From Nitrospirales bacterium (GTDB taxonomy: Bacteria; Nitrospirota; Nitrospiria; Nitrospirales; UBA8639): a DNA stretch of 57,009 nt. The notes beneath the pieces are model-generated. The model had not been told where the DNA came from. It saw nothing but the letters and a program-made list of their open reading frames with translations, and made no database searches. A program made the position numbers and the translations under genes. Position 1 is the stretch's first letter. Every line of letters begins with the position of its first letter. The stretch covers positions 79,181-136,189 of the forward strand of contig RKSG01000145.1 in assembly GCA_007570995.1 (NCBI GenBank). The letters run 5' to 3'. This document shows positions 17,422 through 28,151 of this stretch, in pieces.

Positions 17422-18774
17422 ATGATTGCACGGTACACCCTGCCCCGCATGGGGGCGATCTGGACACCAGAGCGCAAATATGCCGCATGGCTCCAGGTCG
17501 AACTGGCCGTCTGTGAGACACTTGAAGACAGAGGCCAGGTCCCGAAAGGCATAGCGCGAACGATCAAACGGAAAATCACCCTGGACCCGGCCCGCATCGA
17601 GGACATTGAACGCACGACCCGACATGACGTGATTGCGTTCCTGGAATCTGTGGCCGAGCAGGCAGGACCACATGCCAGGTATCTACACAACGGCCTGACT
17701 TCCTCGGATGTACTCGATACCGGGCTGGCCATCCAGTTGACCGAAGCGACGACCATTATCCTGGAGGATCTCGATGCTCTGCTGGCTGTCCTGCACACGC
17801 AGGCCGTTCGGCATCACGACACCACCATGGTGGGACGATCCCATGGTATTCACGGCGAGCCCATGTCGCTGGGCTTGAAATTTGCCCTGTGGTACGCGGA
17901 ATTCACGCGCCAGCGCAAACGCCTGACGGCCGCGAGAGAAGATATCGCCGTCGGAAAACTGTCCGGTGCCATGGGTACCTTTGCGTACCTCCCGCCAACC
18001 GTTGAGAAAGCCACCTGTGCGAAGCTGGGGTTGTCTCCTGCTCCTGTTTCCAACCAGGTGGTGCAACGGGATCGTCATGCTGCGTTTGTCACCACACTGG
18101 CCCTGATTGCGGCCAGTATTGAAAAAGTGGGCGTGGAAATTCGTCATCTCCAGCGAACCGAAGTCCTGGAAGTGGAGGAATATTTCAGCACCGGGCAAAA
18201 GGGCTCCTCCGCAATGCCGCATAAACGCAATCCGGTGGGATCGGAAAATCTGTGTGGCCTCGCGCGTGTCATTCGTGCCAACAGTCTCGCTGCACTGGAG
18301 AATGTTGCCCTGTGGCATGAACGCGACATCAGCCACTCCTCAGTAGAGCGCATTATTCTTCCGGACAGTACGATCCTGCTTGACTACATGATCGTCCGCC
18401 TGACACAAATTCTTGATACCCTGGTGATCTATCCGGACCAGATGCTGAAGAATATTCACCTGACGGGTGGGTTGGTGTATTCCCAGCGCCTGTTGCTGTC
18501 TCTGGTGAATCGAGGCATGGCACGCACCACCGCATACGAGATGGTCCAGCGTCATGCCATGCAGGCGTGGAAAAAACGCGGCACCTTTCAGGACCTCATT
18601 GCGCGCGACCCCGTCATTGCGAAAACCCTGACGCCCGCCGAAATCCGATCCTGCTTTGAACCCCAGTGGTACTGCCGTCACCTCAAGCAGGTATACCGTC
18701 GGGTCTTTGGCTCAGATGCTTCTTCTCCACCACGCCGCCACCGCCCACCACGGAGAGGGCGACCTCGCAGGTAA
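17422..18774 (+). CDS. purB: Adenylosuccinate lyase
   Basis: Acts twice in purine synthesis, removing fumarate from SAICAR and from adenylosuccinate. The 450-residue protein carries the superfamily signature SSAMPHKRNPV at about residue 262 with the flexible catalytic-serine loop, the TSSDVLDTG segment near 93 and GRSHGIHGEPMSLG with the catalytic His near 140. The core ends at about residue 430 (YRRVFG). The last ~18 residues are almost only Pro, Arg and Ser, which is unusual for this enzyme and may be a translated spacer. purS follows 8 bases later. Confidence 0.95.
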   Translation: MIARYTLPRMGAIWTPERKYAAWLQVELAVCETLEDRGQVPKGIARTIKRKITLDPARIEDIERTTRHDVIAFLESVAEQAGPHARYLHNGLTSSDVLDTGLAIQLTEATTIILEDLDALLAVLHTQAVRHHDTTMVGRSHGIHGEPMSLGLKFALWYAEFTRQRKRLTAAREDIAVGKLSGAMGTFAYLPPTVEKATCAKLGLSPAPVSNQVVQRDRHAAFVTTLALIAASIEKVGVEIRHLQRTEVLEVEEYFSTGQKGSSAMPHKRNPVGSENLCGLARVIRANSLAALENVALWHERDISHSSVERIILPDSTILLDYMIVRLTQILDTLVIYPDQMLKNIHLTGGLVYSQRLLLSLVNRGMARTTAYEMVQRHAMQAWKKRGTFQDLIARDPVIAKTLTPAEIRSCFEPQWYCRHLKQVYRRVFGSDASSPPRRHRPPRRGRPRR

Positions 18775-18782
18775 CCTTCATC

Positions 18783-19058
18783 ATGATCAAGGCACATGTT
18801 CATGTCACCCTGAAAGCGGGCATTCTGGATCCCCAGGGCCGTGCAATCCGACGTTCACTGGAAAACCAGGGATTCACCCTTGTGAACAATGTCCGGGTGG
18901 GGAAATTTCTGGAAATTGAATTACAGGAACAGGATCCAGCTCAAGCCGATGCGCAGTTGAAAGCCATGTGTGACACCCTACTCGCCAACCCGATCATCGA
19001 AGAATACCATTATGAACTGGAACGTCCCCCCGAACCCATATCAGGACAAGGGTCATGA
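18783..19058 (+). CDS. purS: FGAM synthase subunit PurS
   Basis: The small subunit of the three-part phosphoribosylformylglycinamidine synthase (PurSQL), which helps ammonia pass from PurQ to PurL. I use the ATG at 18783 (91 residues); the open frame runs further back through purB. The family pattern is clear: '[20 protein letters not shown]' start, [14 protein letters not shown], and [17 protein letters not shown]. Its stop overlaps the purQ start by ATGA. PurL, the catalytic subunit, is not in the window. Confidence 0.93.
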   Translation: MIKAHVHVTLKAGILDPQGRAIRRSLENQGFTLVNNVRVGKFLEIELQEQDPAQADAQLKAMCDTLLANPIIEEYHYELERPPEPISGQGS

Positions 19059-19750
19059 AATGGGGCGTGCTGACCTTTCCCGGTTCCAATTGTGATCGCG
19101 ATTGCGCACACGTGTTATCGGATCGGCTGGGACAAAGCGTTGACCGCATCTGGCACAGTGACCCCACCCTGGGCGGGATAGATGCCGTGATACTCCCCGG
19201 TGGTTTTTCATACGGGGACTACCTCCGTGCCGGTGCCATGGCACCATGGTCGCCGATTATGAGAGCCGTCAGAGAATTTGCCCATGCGGGCGGGCTCGTT
19301 CTCGGCATATGCAATGGCTTTCAGATCCTGCTTGAGGCTGGACTCTTACCCGGAGCCATGCGGGCCAATATCGGGCTGTCCTTTCTTTGCACAGACGTCC
19401 GGGTGCGCGTAGAAAACACTGACACGCCGTTCACCCGTTTCTATGAAACTGGACAAGTCATTCGACTGCCCATCGCGCATGCCGAGGGCAATTACTATGC
19501 CGACCCGATCACACTATCCACACTGCAAGCCAATGCCCAAATCGTGTTCCGTTACTGTCAGGCAGACGGTCTTGTGACGGAGGCCGCCAATCCCAATGGA
19601 TCTCTCGATAATATTGCCGGTATCCGGAACGCAGCAGGCAACGTCCTGGGTCTCATGCCGCACCCTGAACGTTGCGCGGAATCCGTTTTTGGCAATCCTG
19701 ATGGCCTTCCTCTGTTTCACTCCATGATCGAAGCTGCGGCAACGTCGTAA
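19055..19750 (+). CDS. purQ: FGAM synthase glutaminase subunit PurQ
   Basis: Class I glutamine amidotransferase that supplies ammonia to PurL. The 231 residues include the N-terminal [14 protein letters not shown], the oxyanion segment [16 protein letters not shown], the nucleophile elbow [10 protein letters not shown] with Cys at about 86, and the catalytic His-x-Glu in MPHPERCAE near the C-terminus. Last gene of the operon. About 190 bases without an obvious terminator follow, then the convergent broken gene. Confidence 0.95.
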   Translation: MKWGVLTFPGSNCDRDCAHVLSDRLGQSVDRIWHSDPTLGGIDAVILPGGFSYGDYLRAGAMAPWSPIMRAVREFAHAGGLVLGICNGFQILLEAGLLPGAMRANIGLSFLCTDVRVRVENTDTPFTRFYETGQVIRLPIAHAEGNYYADPITLSTLQANAQIVFRYCQADGLVTEAANPNGSLDNIAGIRNAAGNVLGLMPHPERCAESVFGNPDGLPLFHSMIEAAATS

Positions 19751-19941
19751 GACAGAGCAGGGTAGGGGAACTTCCGTTCCGGTCTCACGTCTGCCATCTG
19801 ATTCTCTCCAGTTTCTCTTTCCCATTCACCAGCACAATTTTGCGGTTCACGTATCTCAAACATTCCGACAGCTGGCCTGTACCATAACACGGATTTTCCT
19901 GTAGGATGACTTTAAGTTAGCTTTAGATTTGCTTGAATTTC

Positions 19942-20661
19942 TCAAATAACAGCCCCGATTCGCACGTCCAGATAGCGGTCGCGGGCCGTGTCGATCGATC
20001 CACGTTCGATGCCGTGCAACACTTCGCCAAGTGCCTCGGCGATGGCGGCACTGGCGTTTCGGGTCGCGTCTTCGACGCTGTGCGATTCCATCGCGCAGGT
20101 GAGGGCTTGGGGCACCGTGTCCTGGCAGATTTCGTTGTATCGATAACCCGGTTGGATCCCATCCACGATGGTTGACAAATCGTAACCGTATTCACGCTTG
20201 ATGGTGCGGCGAATGTCCGTCCCTGCGTGCTGGTTCATCGCAAGCCAGATGGCGTGGGTGGTGGCTAATGCGCCCTTCATTCCTTGTTGATAATCGTGGG
20301 ATATTTCCGTGACCTGCTGCGCCTCCTGCAATGCGGCGTCGCGGTCGGTGCGGTGTAAAAACGCGGCAGGGGAACCCCGCATCGCCGCGCCGCTGCCGAA
20401 ACTCTGGTGGGTGCGCGGCGCATCGGCGGCGATCCACTGCGCAAACCTGCTCCGTAAACGCGGCCGGGATAGTCGCCGCACCACGCCTGCAGTGTGGCCG
20501 CTGGATCGCGGCGGTGCAGCAGGATGTCGGCTACCGTCACTGTGCACACCGTGTCGTCGGTGAAAGTGCACTTCTGATGACAGAAATCAAACGCCTTGTG
20601 CTTGGGGGGGGAGCGAACTCAAACGCAAGCCGACAATGTCGCCAATGACCGCGCCAAACAC
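19942..20661 (-). pseudogene. Broken ADP-ribosylglycohydrolase (DraG-like) gene
   Basis: The family would remove ADP-ribose from modified proteins or related substrates. On the minus strand three successive reading frames each carry part of one such protein: VFGAVIGDIVG (frame from the GTG at 20661), then AFDFCHQKCTFTDDTVCTVT and ADILLHRRDP in another frame, then FAQWIAADAPRTHQSFGSGA to the end at 19942 in a third. There are frameshifts near 20630, in the run of G at about 20605-20611, and near 20445-20460. Where the second metal motif GGDSDT should stand, the sequence goes from RNAS straight to AAIAEAL, so that site is deleted. Not functional. It lies on the 3' side of tRNA-Phe and looks more GC-rich than its neighbours. 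Confidence 0.8.
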
Positions 20662-20855
20662 ATTGATCCTGGCCTGACCAGTAGCGGATATCGGAGCCAG
20701 TGTCGCACGCAAAAACCACCCGATGCCCCCGCGCCTGCGCGATTCTGGTCGAGCCACACCCGCGCGGCACCGCGCCGGCGGTCCTGGAACCGCGCCGGGA
20801 ATTCGGCGATGCGCTACTGCTGATGATGCCGTCTGACCGGATTGTACTTAAAAGA
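20662..20855. other. GC-rich remnant DNA between pseudogene and tRNA-Phe
   Basis: About 190 bases that look GC-rich. Minus-strand frames give fragments such as GHRVVFACDTGSDI and ARVWLDQNRAG, but none is long or recognisable. It may be the decayed end of the same acquired segment. Confidence 0.3.
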
Positions 20856-20931
20856 TGGTGCCGAGGGGCAGAATCGAACTGCCGACACCAGCCTTTTCAG
20901 GGCTGTGCTCTGCCAACTGAGCTACCTCGGC
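20856..20931 (-). tRNA. tRNA-Phe (GAA)
   Basis: A complete cloverleaf on the minus strand, 76 bases with the CCA end encoded. The acceptor stem is GCCGAGG with CCTCGGC and discriminator A. The D arm contains AGCTCAGTTGGCAGAGC. The anticodon stem CAGCC/GGCTG encloses CTGAAAA, giving anticodon GAA, and the T arm carries GTTCGATTC. It reads phenylalanine codons. The 3' side borders a decayed acquired gene, a common insertion position for mobile DNA. Confidence 0.96.
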
Positions 20932-20959
20932 ACCTGGCGTGGTCTTGAGGCCTGTCCAG

Positions 20960-20976
20960 GGTGTTGAAGCAACACC
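20960..20976. other. Short perfect hairpin upstream of tRNA-Phe
   Basis: GGTGTTG and CAACACC (7 bp, 3-base loop) about 30 bases upstream of the tRNA gene and 220 bases upstream of proA. No T-run. It lies in a 265-base gap (20932-21196) in which I see no gene or clear promoter. Confidence 0.3.
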
Positions 20977-21196
20977 GGCCAAAAGTATGTAGCAGGGATG
21001 TAGCAGGATTGCCCATGAAAAATCAAGGTGGTGATACAGGGACGATGTGCTATCCAAACCGAACACGTTTCACGTATGGTTGGTTGGCATTGGTTGGCAT
21101 TGCTTGACCTTGTTTGCCGGGCATGGGTATTCTCAATTGCGCGCAGGACAGACACGCGGACGGCTTGGCACATCAGAAGTTGGAGGACCACCCTGC

Positions 21197-22552
21197 ATGA
21201 GTGCGGAAAAAATCCAGGAAAACCTGACGGGGAAACAACAGAAAGAACCCACAGGTCCCCCGTATGCCTCCAACGAGGATTCACGCGAAGAACGCGTTGA
21301 GATCCCTGTATATATCCAGACGCTTCTCCATCAGGCTCGTGCCGCATCCCGCACGCTGGGTAGCATGACCACGTCGGTCAAAAATGACGCGCTGATGGCC
21401 ATGGCCGATGGACTGGAAGCAGCCAGCGAGACACTCATTGAAGAAAACGCGAAAGACCTCGATGCCTTTGACACCGGCAATGGACAAGCAGCCATGGCGG
21501 ATCGGCTTACGCTGACCTCTGAACGCATTCGGGCCATGGCGGATGGCATTCGTGACATTGCGAAATTACGCGATCCCGTTGGCCAGTCGTCAGGCATGTG
21601 GGAACGTCCCAATGGCTTGTGGGTCGGGCGCGTCCGTGTTCCCATTGGGGTCATTGGCATTATTTACGAATCCCGCCCGAATGTCACGGCCGATGCGGCA
21701 GCATTGTGTCTTAAATCCGGGAATGTCTGCGTGCTCCGAGGCGGTTCCGAAGCCATCCATTCCAACAGGGCCATTGCCCGGGTTATCTCCGAAACCGTTC
21801 ACAAAGCCGGGATTCCAGAAGGTGCCATTTCCATGGTCGAACGTCCCGAGCGGGAAGCGGTCGTTGAACTGCTGAAACAGGATCGGTTTATCGACTTGAT
21901 TATCCCGAGGGGTGGGCCATCTCTCATGAAGACAGTCAACACCTATTCGACGATCCCGGTCATTAAACACGACCACGGGGTGTGCCACACCTATATTGAT
22001 GCCGATGCGGACCTTGATATGGCTGAGGCCGTCAGTGTCAATGCCAAAATCCAGAGACCGTCAACCTGTAACGCGATGGAAACGTTACTGGTCCATCAGG
22101 CCGTCGCCAGAAATTTTTTGCCAAGGCTGGGGAACCGTTTGATCGGTGCCCACGTGGAAATTCGCGGCTGCGCCAAAACCCGTCACCATATTCCCGACGC
22201 CTGTGTGGCGACTGAAGAAGATTACGGCCGGGAGTTTCTCGCGCTGATTCTGGCCGTCAAAGTCGTCAAAGACATGGATGAGGCCATGGATCATATCCAC
22301 CGGTACGGCTCTCGTCATACTGAAGTGATCGTCACCAGGGACTACGGCCGGGCCATGCGGTTCCTGCGGGACGTGGATGCCAGTGCAGTGATGATTAATG
22401 CTTCTTCCCGGCTCAATGACGGCTATCAGTTCGGCCTGGGTGCGGAAATCGGTATCAGTACCACACCCATTCATGCCAGAGGCCCCATGGGGTTGGAAGA
22501 TCTGACCTGCTCCAAATACGTGGTCTACGGCTCAGGACAGATTCGGGAGTAA
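21197..22552 (+). CDS. proA: Gamma-glutamyl phosphate reductase
   Basis: Second step of proline synthesis: NADPH reduction of gamma-glutamyl phosphate to the semialdehyde. I place the start at 21197, with TGGAGGA 9 bases upstream (451 residues; the open frame starts at 21047). About 35 polar residues precede the normal enzyme start. Family landmarks: VPIGVIGIIYESRPNVT, the catalytic Cys in RPSTCNAMETLLVH, and the end SSRLNDGYQFGLGAEIGIST with GPMGLEDL. proB is not next to it. A GC-rich hairpin without T-run (about 22554-22584) follows the stop. Confidence 0.95.
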   Translation: MSAEKIQENLTGKQQKEPTGPPYASNEDSREERVEIPVYIQTLLHQARAASRTLGSMTTSVKNDALMAMADGLEAASETLIEENAKDLDAFDTGNGQAAMADRLTLTSERIRAMADGIRDIAKLRDPVGQSSGMWERPNGLWVGRVRVPIGVIGIIYESRPNVTADAAALCLKSGNVCVLRGGSEAIHSNRAIARVISETVHKAGIPEGAISMVERPEREAVVELLKQDRFIDLIIPRGGPSLMKTVNTYSTIPVIKHDHGVCHTYIDADADLDMAEAVSVNAKIQRPSTCNAMETLLVHQAVARNFLPRLGNRLIGAHVEIRGCAKTRHHIPDACVATEEDYGREFLALILAVKVVKDMDEAMDHIHRYGSRHTEVIVTRDYGRAMRFLRDVDASAVMINASSRLNDGYQFGLGAEIGISTTPIHARGPMGLEDLTCSKYVVYGSGQIRE

Positions 22553-22643
22553 GCCACCCGACCAGGCTGAAAGCCTCAGGTGGTGGATCGTGTCCAACGG
22601 CTGTTACGGAACACGATTGAAGGTTTGAAACACCATTCCCAGC

Positions 22644-24425
22644 GTGGTTTCGTCCATTCTCCAGACTCCGGGAACCCTGCTGCTACCTGGCAACCGACTT
22701 CTCGCCACGACGGGTTCATCGGGCAGTGTCACGTGCCGCCGGCTCGCTACCGGACATCTGGTATTCGATGGCCCTCTGGGACGTCGCATCCTGCTGACTG
22801 ACCCCGGCGGTCACCCGCTGCATGAATGTGAGTGGCAGGAGCAGCCGGACGGGACGGTGCATCTCGTGTCGGCCAGGTTATACTTGGACTGGGGGCAGTG
22901 GGTAGGACTGAAACCCGGCGGGTTGGTCAATACGATGACCTTGGATCTGTCAACCCGTCCGGGGTGGCAAGCGCTGACCCGGTGGGATCTGCGTATGATG
23001 GCAGCCCGTGCCATGGGCGTCGCACTGGAGGAAGTCGAATTTTTTTATGCCGATGAGGATCTGGTGATCGAAGCAACCGGTCATGCCACGATTCGTCAAC
23101 GCAAAGACGCCTTGTACGTGTTGGAGGATGGCACCTTTGAACGGGCGCGTTTCATGTCCTGCATGAGCGCAATGCACTGGGCCTGCATTGATTACCTGCC
23201 GGTCGTGGAGCTGTTTCAGTCACTCCTGCCTGGAACAGGCAGTGCCATGTTTGAATTCATACGCGGGTTGTATGACGATCAAAACCGTCAGCACCCACGT
23301 CCCCTGCATTATCGGGGCATTCCCACATATCCGTCCAAAGCCGCCTTTGGCCTGTTCAGCAATTTCTTCACGGCCACGCACCGTGGCCCGGAGCCTCCTG
23401 TAACTGTTTTCATGGACGTGCCCCGGTCGCATGAAGTGGAATGGCTGCCGGCTCCGCATCCGCCGGTGCGGTACGTGGTTCCTCATCACCGGCTGTGTCT
23501 GACAGTCAAACATGGAAGCGTGTGCAAGGCAACCAGGATGGATGATACCAGCGGGTTCCCGTTTGTGCTCCCGAACCAGCAGGGATTTGCTCCCTGCGGG
23601 AAACGGGTCGCCGTGCACCATGATCGACTGTGGCTTTCCGATCACAGGACCTCGCACGAGATTCCTCTGGAACCGGGCTGGGGCGTCACGCAAAGTGCAG
23701 ATACGGGAACGGCATCGGGGACGGGGAACCAGCACGAACATTCATGGGAAGCCATGTTCCCGGACGGTGCTCCCGCAGTCTCGCCGCGGGAAGCCTTCTC
23801 GGCCGTCCTGCTCTATCCGGAAGATGAGACGGTGATCAGTGACCTTGCAAGCCAACCGTTTGTAGCCGATTTCTGGAATGAATTCATTGAGCACGATCAC
23901 GCCTTGGCTGTCCATGTCCGACAGGCCTCTCATCTGTTCATTCACGGGTTTGACGCCTGTGTTGGTGCCTTGCCGGTCAACCGTCCTCAACTGGCGACAA
24001 TCGTCTATACCGATGGCGCCCATGCACAGAAACAGGCACAGAGCCTCTGGAATCAATGCACCCGGCGTCATCCTCAGGCCCGGCCTGACTGGCATGCCTA
24101 CCGCTTTGTGAGCGAGGAAGCCGGCCACCATGATGTGTATCAGGCCACATATGATCTCATGTACATCTGGTTGCCGTTTAGGGCATACGATGAGAGGGCA
24201 ACACTCCAGGAACACGTGCAACGCATCAACCGGGGACTCCGGCACAACGGGCTGGCATGGCTCGCCGGGCCGGATAGTCTTCCCTCCCTCATCTCCGGGC
24301 TGGCCCTCGATATTGTGGAAGGGGAGCCGGTGTCAGGAGTCCAGCCTTTTCGTCTGCACAAATCACTGTTCCCCCGGGCCACACTGCATCCACGCCTGCA
24401 TTCATGGATTTTCAGAAAACGCTGA
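22644..24425 (+). CDS. Large protein of unknown function (593 aa)
   Basis: I do not recognise this protein. There is no signal peptide or membrane segment. It is rich in Arg, His and Pro. The last ~150 residues resemble the second half of a class I methyltransferase fold: a YQATYDLMYIWLPFRAYDE strand-loop, a helix with EHVQRINRGLRHNGLAWLAG, then a domain-ending strand. No SAM-binding glycine motif I is visible before it, so activity is doubtful. The N-terminal part may be a separate domain (VEFFYADEDLVIEATGHATI). It stands between proA and the pyr leader, about 90 bases after proA. Confidence 0.75.
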   Translation: MVSSILQTPGTLLLPGNRLLATTGSSGSVTCRRLATGHLVFDGPLGRRILLTDPGGHPLHECEWQEQPDGTVHLVSARLYLDWGQWVGLKPGGLVNTMTLDLSTRPGWQALTRWDLRMMAARAMGVALEEVEFFYADEDLVIEATGHATIRQRKDALYVLEDGTFERARFMSCMSAMHWACIDYLPVVELFQSLLPGTGSAMFEFIRGLYDDQNRQHPRPLHYRGIPTYPSKAAFGLFSNFFTATHRGPEPPVTVFMDVPRSHEVEWLPAPHPPVRYVVPHHRLCLTVKHGSVCKATRMDDTSGFPFVLPNQQGFAPCGKRVAVHHDRLWLSDHRTSHEIPLEPGWGVTQSADTGTASGTGNQHEHSWEAMFPDGAPAVSPREAFSAVLLYPEDETVISDLASQPFVADFWNEFIEHDHALAVHVRQASHLFIHGFDACVGALPVNRPQLATIVYTDGAHAQKQAQSLWNQCTRRHPQARPDWHAYRFVSEEAGHHDVYQATYDLMYIWLPFRAYDERATLQEHVQRINRGLRHNGLAWLAGPDSLPSLISGLALDIVEGEPVSGVQPFRLHKSLFPRATLHPRLHSWIFRKR

Positions 24426-24530
24426 TGAAAGCACTGTGCCTGCTTACAAGGTGTGCATGCAGGACAACAGTGCTCCTCCGACCCCGTCCAACGTGGTATT
24501 GCGATAGAGTGTGGCGACCATACAGACAGC

Positions 24531-24560
24531 TTGACTCATCCCACTCAAACTTCGTAGAAT
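24531..24560 (+). promoter_or_regulatory. Sigma-70 promoter of the pyr operon
   Basis: TTGACT (24531-24536), an 18-base spacer and TAGAAT (24555-24560). Each box differs from consensus at one position. Transcription would start at about 24566-24568, right at the foot of the PyrR-binding hairpin. Confidence 0.75.
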
Positions 24561-24567
24561 GACACAA

Positions 24568-24600
24568 CCTTTGTAGCTCATCCGGTGAGGTGAGGAAAGG
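24568..24600 (+). promoter_or_regulatory. PyrR-binding RNA hairpin (anti-antiterminator)
   Basis: CCTTT (24568-24572) pairs with AAAGG (24596-24600), and CTCA (24577-24580) pairs with TGAG (24591-24594), separated by an internal bulge. The loop TCCGGTGAGG (24581-24590) fits the conserved loop of Bacillus PyrR-binding sites, URUCCNGNGAGGYU, over its central part. Binding of PyrR with UMP would hold this hairpin and allow the terminator downstream to form. The 3' arm (24592-24600) could instead pair with CCTTCTC at 24650-24656, which would break the terminator. Confidence 0.75.
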
Positions 24601-24617
24601 CAAGATGTTTGCGATGA

Positions 24618-26185
<1,568 letters not shown>

Positions 26186-26237
26186 CAGGCCCGCACCTGG
26201 CAGTCCCTCTGCCACAAAGAACGTCATGGAGATCACC

Positions 26238-27554
26238 ATGGAGAACGACAGAAAAACCCTGATTACGGGAGGCCATGTTGTGGACCCCGGCCGATGGAAC
26301 GGCATGGCTGACGTGCTGATCGAGGGCAGGACCATCGTCGCCGTGAAACCCAATCTTCGTACCACCATTCACGCGTCCACTCTGTCACGGACGATCAACG
26401 CCACAGGCCTGATCGTCTGCCCCGGTTTCGTGGATGTGCACGTCCATTTTCGTGAGCCGGGCTTTGAGTATAAAGAAACGATCGCCACCGGCAGTGCTGC
26501 GGCAGTGGCCGGCGGGTTTACGTCGGTGTGCTGTATGCCTAATACGCAGCCTGTCAACGATTCGCGGTCCGTCACGGAGTTTATTCTTGCCCAGGCGGCG
26601 GCGGCCCGGAAGGCGCGGGTCTTTCCCATCGGCGCCATTACCAGAGGATCGCACGGGCAGGCACTGGCGGAAATAGGAGAATTATACGACGCCGGCTGCG
26701 TGGCGATTTCCGATGATGGTCTCCCGGTCATGAACAGCCAGGTCATGCGCCGGGCCATGGAATATGCCTCGGCTTTTCATCTTCCCATTGTTGATCATTG
26801 TGAAGAGTGTCATCTTTCCCACGGCGGAAGCATGAATGAGGGCGTGGTATCCACGCAACTGGGTATTCCAGGTATTCCGAATGCCGCCGAAGAAATCATG
26901 GTTGCCAGGAATATCGCCCTTGCCGAATTGACCGGTGCCCGCTTGCACGTGCCGCATGTCAGTACGTCGGGGTCCGTCCGGATGATTCGGGAGGCCAAGT
27001 CCCGCGAAGTGCCCGTGACCGCCGAAGCCTGCCCTCATCATTTCTCATTAACGGAGGAAGCCGTTCGGTCCTTTCATACCCACGCCAAAATGAATCCACC
27101 GTTGCGAACCGATGAAGACGTACAGGCCGTCAAGGAAGGGTTGCGCGATCACACCATTGACGTTGTCGCCACCGATCATGCGCCCCACGCACCCCAGGAG
27201 AAGCAACTGGAATTTGACGCGGCACCGTTTGGCATCATTGGGCTGGAGACGGCCCTTCCGCTTACCTTGAACCTTGTCGAAGAGGGTATGTTGACGTTGG
27301 AGCAGGCCATTGCCAAACTGACGAGTGCGCCGGCTCATGCGTTTCGTTTGCCCCACGGCACGCTTGCACCGGGAACCGAAGCCGATGTCACGCTGTTCGA
27401 CCCTGCCGCCACGTGGGTGGTGGATCCCGCGCAGTTTCATTCGCTCAGCCGTAACACGCCGTTTAACGGTTGGACAATGAAAGGACTGGTCGTTACAACG
27501 CTGGTGGGAGGGCAGGAGGTCTATCATGCAACACCCGCTCGCCGTGACCTGTAA
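26238..27554 (+). CDS. pyrC: Dihydroorotase
   Basis: Closes carbamoyl aspartate to dihydroorotate. The start at 26238 has GGAG six bases upstream (438 residues; the open frame starts at 26175). It is of the class I multifunctional type (like PyrC of Gram-positives): the metal ligands DVHVHFREPG are at ~68, with the usual TGSAAAVAGGFTSVCCMPNT. DHCEE and HVPHVST carry further histidines, and VATDHAPHA the final Asp near 313. The catalytic Asp-His residues all look intact. Third gene of the PyrR-controlled operon. Confidence 0.95.
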   Translation: MENDRKTLITGGHVVDPGRWNGMADVLIEGRTIVAVKPNLRTTIHASTLSRTINATGLIVCPGFVDVHVHFREPGFEYKETIATGSAAAVAGGFTSVCCMPNTQPVNDSRSVTEFILAQAAAARKARVFPIGAITRGSHGQALAEIGELYDAGCVAISDDGLPVMNSQVMRRAMEYASAFHLPIVDHCEECHLSHGGSMNEGVVSTQLGIPGIPNAAEEIMVARNIALAELTGARLHVPHVSTSGSVRMIREAKSREVPVTAEACPHHFSLTEEAVRSFHTHAKMNPPLRTDEDVQAVKEGLRDHTIDVVATDHAPHAPQEKQLEFDAAPFGIIGLETALPLTLNLVEEGMLTLEQAIAKLTSAPAHAFRLPHGTLAPGTEADVTLFDPAATWVVDPAQFHSLSRNTPFNGWTMKGLVVTTLVGGQEVYHATPARRDL

Positions 27555-27632
27555 CAGAGTGGGATTGGAGGTCACGTGACGCCTGTCGGGATGACACCGT
27601 GTCTGTGGTACATGGCACGGCGGGGATTGTGA

Positions 27633-28151
27633 ATGGCTCAGCGCATCGCGGGGTGGCAACGATCCTGTGCCTTGCTGGAGCTGCTTGGCCTCATGATGTG
27701 GATTGGGGGATTCACGGCGATTCTCACCATGGTGGTACCGGCGGTGTTCAATACCCTGGAAATGGAAACAGGCGGTCGGTTGTTACGTCGTGTTTTTGAC
27801 GGGTATCATACCCTGACCAGCGGCATCGTCATCGTGTTCACTGGCACGACGTTCCTACGGTCCTGGCAGGCACGGCGGGAACCGGAATGGAATACCCCGC
27901 CGACGCGATGGGAAATCGGGCTGGTGGCTGGGCTGGCAGGTGTGACGTGTGTCATTGTGTGGGGGCTTGGCCCCCAGGCTGTCCGGTTGCAGGAAGCCGC
28001 GTTCGAAGCGGAATCACGTGAAGCGAAGCAGGCGGCCTTTGAGGCGTTTTTTCAACTTCATATGATTGTGCGTGCCCTTCATCTGATCAACGTCGGGGTG
28101 GCCGTAAGCCTGCTTGTGGTGAAATGCAGGCGATGGATACAGCAGCCATGA
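27633..28151 (+). CDS. TMEM205-like (DUF4149) membrane protein
   Basis: A 172-residue inner-membrane protein with about four hydrophobic helices (residues ~12-38, 62-78, 98-118 and 145-163). The pattern FDGYHTLTSGI in the second helix and FFQLHMIVRALHLINVG near the end match the TMEM205-like DUF4149 group, whose function in bacteria is not established. It sits between pyrC and carA, and its stop overlaps the carA ATG by ATGA, so it is made together with carbamoyl phosphate synthetase. Confidence 0.75.
   Translation: MAQRIAGWQRSCALLELLGLMMWIGGFTAILTMVVPAVFNTLEMETGGRLLRRVFDGYHTLTSGIVIVFTGTTFLRSWQARREPEWNTPPTRWEIGLVAGLAGVTCVIVWGLGPQAVRLQEAAFEAESREAKQAAFEAFFQLHMIVRALHLINVGVAVSLLVVKCRRWIQQP

Noticed and set aside
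19751-20855. Attachment-site repeat of the tRNA-Phe 3' end
   Set aside because: I looked for a second copy of TTCGATTCTGCCCCTCGGCA-like sequence near 19750-19950 and saw none, so a specific element boundary cannot be claimed.
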